Assembly (NCBI GenBank): GCA_012295275.1
Contig: CM022670.1
Span: 3,719,264 to 3,783,263, forward strand
Direction: 5' to 3'
Source: Chrysomallon squamiferum
Taxonomy: Eukaryota > Mollusca > Gastropoda > Neomphalida > Peltospiridae
Length of the DNA stretch: 64,000 nt
Part shown: positions 60,384-64,000 of the stretch, piece by piece
Layout of the letters: each line of letters begins with the position of its first letter
Numbering within the stretch: position 1 is the stretch's first letter
Program-made: the position numbers and the translations under genes
Notes under the pieces: model-generated
What the model saw: only the letters and a program-made list of their open reading frames with translations
Told to the model about the DNA's origin: nothing
Database searches by the model: none

Positions 60384-61825
60384 GTGCAACAACGGGATCT
60401 AATACTATAATATACAAATTCAGTTCGAACACACAATTACAACAACGGGATCTAATAATTTAATACACAAACTTTGTAAAAACACACCAGTACAACAACG
60501 GGATCTAATAATTTAATACACAAACTTTGTAAAAACACACCAGTACAACAACGGGATCTAATAATTTAATACACAAACTTTGTAAAAACACACAATTACA
60601 ACAACGGGATCTAATACTTTAATACACAAACTCATTTAAACACACAATTACAACAACGGGATCTAATACTTTAATACACAAACTCATTTAAACACACAAT
60701 TACAACAACGGGATCTAATACTTTAATACACAAACTCATTTAAACACACAATTACAACAACGGGATCTAATAATTTAATACACAAACTTTGTAAAAACAC
60801 ACAATTACAACAACGGGATCTAATACTTTAATACACAAACTCATTTAAACACACAATTACAACAACGGGATCTAATACTTTAATACACAAACTCATTTAA
60901 ACACACAATTACAACAACGGGATCTAATACTTTAATACACAAACTCATTTTAAACACACAATTACAACAACGGGATCTAATAATTTAATACACAAACTTT
61001 GTAAAAACACACAATTACAACAACGGGATCTAATACTTTAATACACAAACTCATAAAAACACACAATTACAACAACGGGATCTAATACTTTAATACACAA
61101 ACTCATTTAAAACACACAATTACAACAACGGGATCTAATACTTTAAACACAAACTCATTTAAACACACAATTACAACAACGGGATCTAATAATTTAATAC
61201 ACAAACTTTGTAAAAACACACAATTACAACAACGGGATCTAATACTTTAATACACAAACTCATTTAAACACACAATTACAACAACGGGATCTAATACTTT
61301 AATACACAAACTCATTTAAACACACAATTACAACAACGGGATCTAATACTTTAATACACAAACTCAGTTAAAACACACAATTACAACAACGGGATCTAAT
61401 ACTGTAACACACAAACTCATTTAAACACACAATTACAACAACGGGATCTAATACTTTAATACACAAACTTCGTAAAAACACACCAGTACAACAACGGGAT
61501 CTAATAATTTAATACACAAACTTTGTAAAAACACACCAGTACAACAACGGGATCTAATAATTTAATACACAAACTCATTCAAAACACACAATTACAACAA
61601 CGGGATCTAATAATTTAATACACAAACTCATTTAAACACACAATTACAACAACGGGATCTAATACTATAATACACAAACTCATTTAAACACACAATTACA
61701 ACAACGGGATCTAATACTTTAATACACAAACTCAGTTAAAACACACTAGTACAACAACGTGATCAAATACTATAATACACAGCCTGAACTATAACACACA
61801 GCACAACAAGGGGATCTAATACTGT
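60384..61825. repeat. Minisatellite of about 28 monomers, 52-53 bp, with four-monomer higher-order structure
   Basis: The core ACAACGGGATCTAATA recurs every 52 or 53 bases from about 60388 to 61740; 26 copies are intact and two at the right end are mutated. Two monomer types alternate. Type A (52 bp) continues CTTTAATACACAAACTC then ATTTAAACACAC. Type B (53 bp) continues ATTTAATACACAAACTTT then GTAAAAACACAC. Monomers 5-16 run A-A-A-B three times, a higher-order unit of about 209 bp. The left end has three B copies and both ends carry diverged monomers. No coding frame is maintained. Confidence 0.96.
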
Positions 61826-62296
61826 AAGAACAGTAAGGACAACATGTGTTTGAATAACGTGTAATTAGAAAAACAATAACAAAAACAGTTTGACAATATG
61901 ACCTTGTAATTCTTTTCACACTGTAGATGACGGTTCTGTTTAACTTTTGAATTTACATAACTGAACTGACAGACTATACATATGTTATGTCGATAATGAT
62001 AATGATGAAGGTGAAGATGATTATTATGATGATGATGATTATTTAATAGCGATGATAATGGTTGTTGTGACGATGTTTTATAATAAAGACGGTTGTATTG
62101 ACAATTTAATAATGATAATGGTGAAAATGATGACGACAGTGATGATGAACGCGCTAAAAGCGGGATGATGCAATTAGATGAGGAATTCTTAACATGAAGA
62201 AGTGATTATCTGATGATAATGATATTGATGATGATACTATTGATACTTGTAATAATGATAAAGGTGATACTGATGAATTAATAATCATAATAGTGG

Positions 62297-62332
<36 letters not shown>

Positions 62333-62350
62333 ATGGAAATACCGTAATAA
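61826..62350. repeat. Degenerate (GAT)n region
   Basis: GAT/GATAAT triplets with many changes from about 61990, ending in (GAT)9 near 62304-62331. Confidence 0.85.
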
Positions 62351-62980
62351 TTAAATGTTATTGTTATTGTTGTTTTCTGTTTCTTTTTATTAATTCCAGC
62401 ACCACTAAGTATTACAATAATTAATTCGTCCTAGCAATAACAACGACGACCGACGTCATTTCAATAAATCGACACGCTGATAACGATAATCGTGACGATA
62501 TCGATAATACTGCTGTCGTGCAGTCGCCGAAGATGAATCGTTTATGAACAATCATTATACAGTCGCTGTGTTGAGAAAACACATTGGTGGTATGTGGCGC
62601 TTGCTTTTGTCTGGCCACAGCTGTTGTAAACTTAAGGTCAGTTACATACGTCTAGTTTTACTACGACACCTGTTACATGTTTGTGGGCATGCGCCTGCGT
62701 TCAACCTGCATTTTGAAATAAAGCTTAGTCGTCGATTCTCAAGACTGAGATAATCTCTGTGTTAAATTTTGATTAAACATTTATCAATGTTTTCAACACG
62801 TTCTCGAAATGGGTTAGATGGGTGCTGTGCTTAGATAGGTACTGGGGTGCACTGGGCGGCGTTTGTGGGGGTGAGAGATCTCTGGGTGTGGCGCTCTGTT
62901 TGTTGTCGAATGCCGGATGCGGTGTTTAGAGATTTTCACACAGGAAGTCAGGGGTTAAATTCGTCCACTGATAAGGTAAG
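62351..62980. other. Unique intergenic sequence, no gene confirmed
   Basis: GC-raised at 62400-62960. A plus-strand frame at 62847-62975 ends at ATAAG|GTAAGG, a good donor consensus, but its residues match nothing I know, and the same bases resemble a SINE head. Confidence 0.35.
62880..62975 (+). mobile_element. Possible decayed tRNA-derived SINE head
   Basis: GGGGTTAAATTCGTCC near 62951 resembles a box B (GGTTCAAATTCC type), and GTGTGGCGCTCTGTTTG near 62885 is a weak box A at about 65 bases. Confidence 0.25.
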
Positions 62981-62985
62981 GTCCC

Positions 62986-63070
<85 letters not shown>

Positions 63071-63200
63071 GCTCTCACACTCTCTCTCTATCTCTCTCTC
63101 CGTATATTTTTCTCTCACTTTCTTTCTCTCTCTTCTTTCTCTGTTTTCCTCACTCTCTTTATCTTTCTGACTGTCACATCCATACGTCAATCTGTCAGTC
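62986..63200. repeat. (CT)41 microsatellite with decayed CT-rich flank
   Basis: Perfect CT run to 63068, then impure TCTC/TTTC sequence. Confidence 0.97.
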
Positions 63201-63800
63201 TGTCTGTACATAAATCACTTTCGCTCTCATTGTCGTTCTCTCATCTGTACTTAAATATACAACATGTATTGATCGATTCGTTCATGTATCCAGTCATCTA
63301 TCTACATACACTGTGTATATATCCGCGTTTGTTTCCTTTTATACACGAAGTTATTATTACTTTGGCGACTTCAATGAATGATTTTATGTACGTTTAAGAT
63401 GTATTCTTTTACTCTCACAAAACATTACATCAATTTACTTAACAATAATAAAGTCCTGAAAAGCAGGATATTTACTTTTTATACGGATTTTCTTTTTTTT
63501 TTCTTTTTTTCTTCTTTTTTTGAAATTGTGATCAGATCTGTTTTGTTTATGTCGTTATATTCTATATCCAGTTCGAGGTTAAGATTTATATTTGACATCA
63601 TGTATAGTTTATATAAGAAATACATTTAAATAGATGTATATTTAAATATACGACCGAGTACAGGAATTAATTATAACTGTCAGCTGTTGCTTGTGGAAGT
63701 CAGTGCGCCTAATTACACAGACAAGTGTAGAAATTAGTGTATGAAGTACCAGAACAACTGTGAATGTTGTTTACCTAGTCAGCTTAATGTGAAATTACGT
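63201..63800. other. AT-rich intergenic sequence, no gene recognised
   Basis: Unique apart from a T/C-rich part at 63488-63520. Confidence 0.5.
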
Positions 63801-63814
63801 AAACTGCATGATGT

Positions 63815-63827
63815 GTATATGTAGGTA

Positions 63828-63862
<35 letters not shown>

Positions 63863-64000
63863 AAATATGTGTGTATGTATGTATGTATATATGTAAATAT
63901 CTGTGTATGTATGTATCTATGTAAATATGTATGTATGTGCTTATATATGGTTTTATGTCTGCGGGTCATGTATGTATGTATATTTGTATATATATATATA
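63815..64000. repeat. (TG)n/(TATG)n/(TA)n repeat at the right edge
   Basis: GT and TATG units with AAATAT interruptions; continues off-window. Confidence 0.92.

Noticed and set aside
60384-61825. Possible CRISPR array
   Set aside because: Repeats are contiguous 52-53 bp monomers whose whole length is repetitive; there are no unique spacers, and the context is eukaryotic.
62847-62980. Possible plus-strand exon ending at a GTAAGG donor
   Set aside because: No family match, no acceptor chosen with confidence, and the same bases resemble a decayed SINE.

Overview
The window looks like nuclear DNA of a metazoan with large introns. It is AT-rich, non-prokaryotic in layout, and crowded with microsatellites: (CT)n/(GA)n, (CA)n/(TG)n, AAT/ATT, GTA/TAC, ATC/GAT, TATG and long A or T runs. 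The few real coding segments are short and exon-like, and they stand out by higher GC content and by splice signals. A GABA-B-type receptor, a secreted cysteine-rich PAN-like protein, tRNA-derived SINE remains and this repeat load together fit a lophotrochozoan, most likely a mollusc. The taxon is an inference; no marker gene proves it.

The left 37 kb is dominated by one minus-strand gene, a class C GPCR of the GABA-B receptor type. The first coding exon lies at 35402-36099. It holds a signal-peptide frame and, in a different frame, the start of the ligand-binding domain. The next coding exon lies at 2801-2938. The two join phase 0 to phase 0 across a 32.46 kb intron and read ...NDTK|CDPG..., as in GABA-B receptors. 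The rest of the gene lies beyond coordinate 1. A CpG-richer block at 37060-37240 with CCAAT and CRE-like sites is the likely promoter.

From 37.3 to 54.9 kb I recognise no gene: microsatellites, decayed minisatellites, SINE remains and some non-repetitive islands. At 54936-55514 (minus) there is a complete reading frame for a secreted PAN/apple-like protein with a Thr/Gln-rich tail. It is preceded at 54373-54614 by a small element with imperfect terminal inverted repeats. At 58095-58411 (plus) a terminal exon carries a 101-residue or longer unrecognised protein with a CxxCxxC motif and a downstream poly(A) signal. At 60.38-61.83 kb lies a 28-unit minisatellite of 52-53 bp monomers with a four-monomer higher-order pattern.

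The three protein-coding loci show no sign of acting together. I see no evidence of a bacterial-type operon, CRISPR array, virus or toxin gene. The most unusual material is structural: the higher-order minisatellite, three inverted pairs of long (CT)n and (GA)n tracts, the terminal-inverted-repeat element and the frame break in the receptor's first exon.
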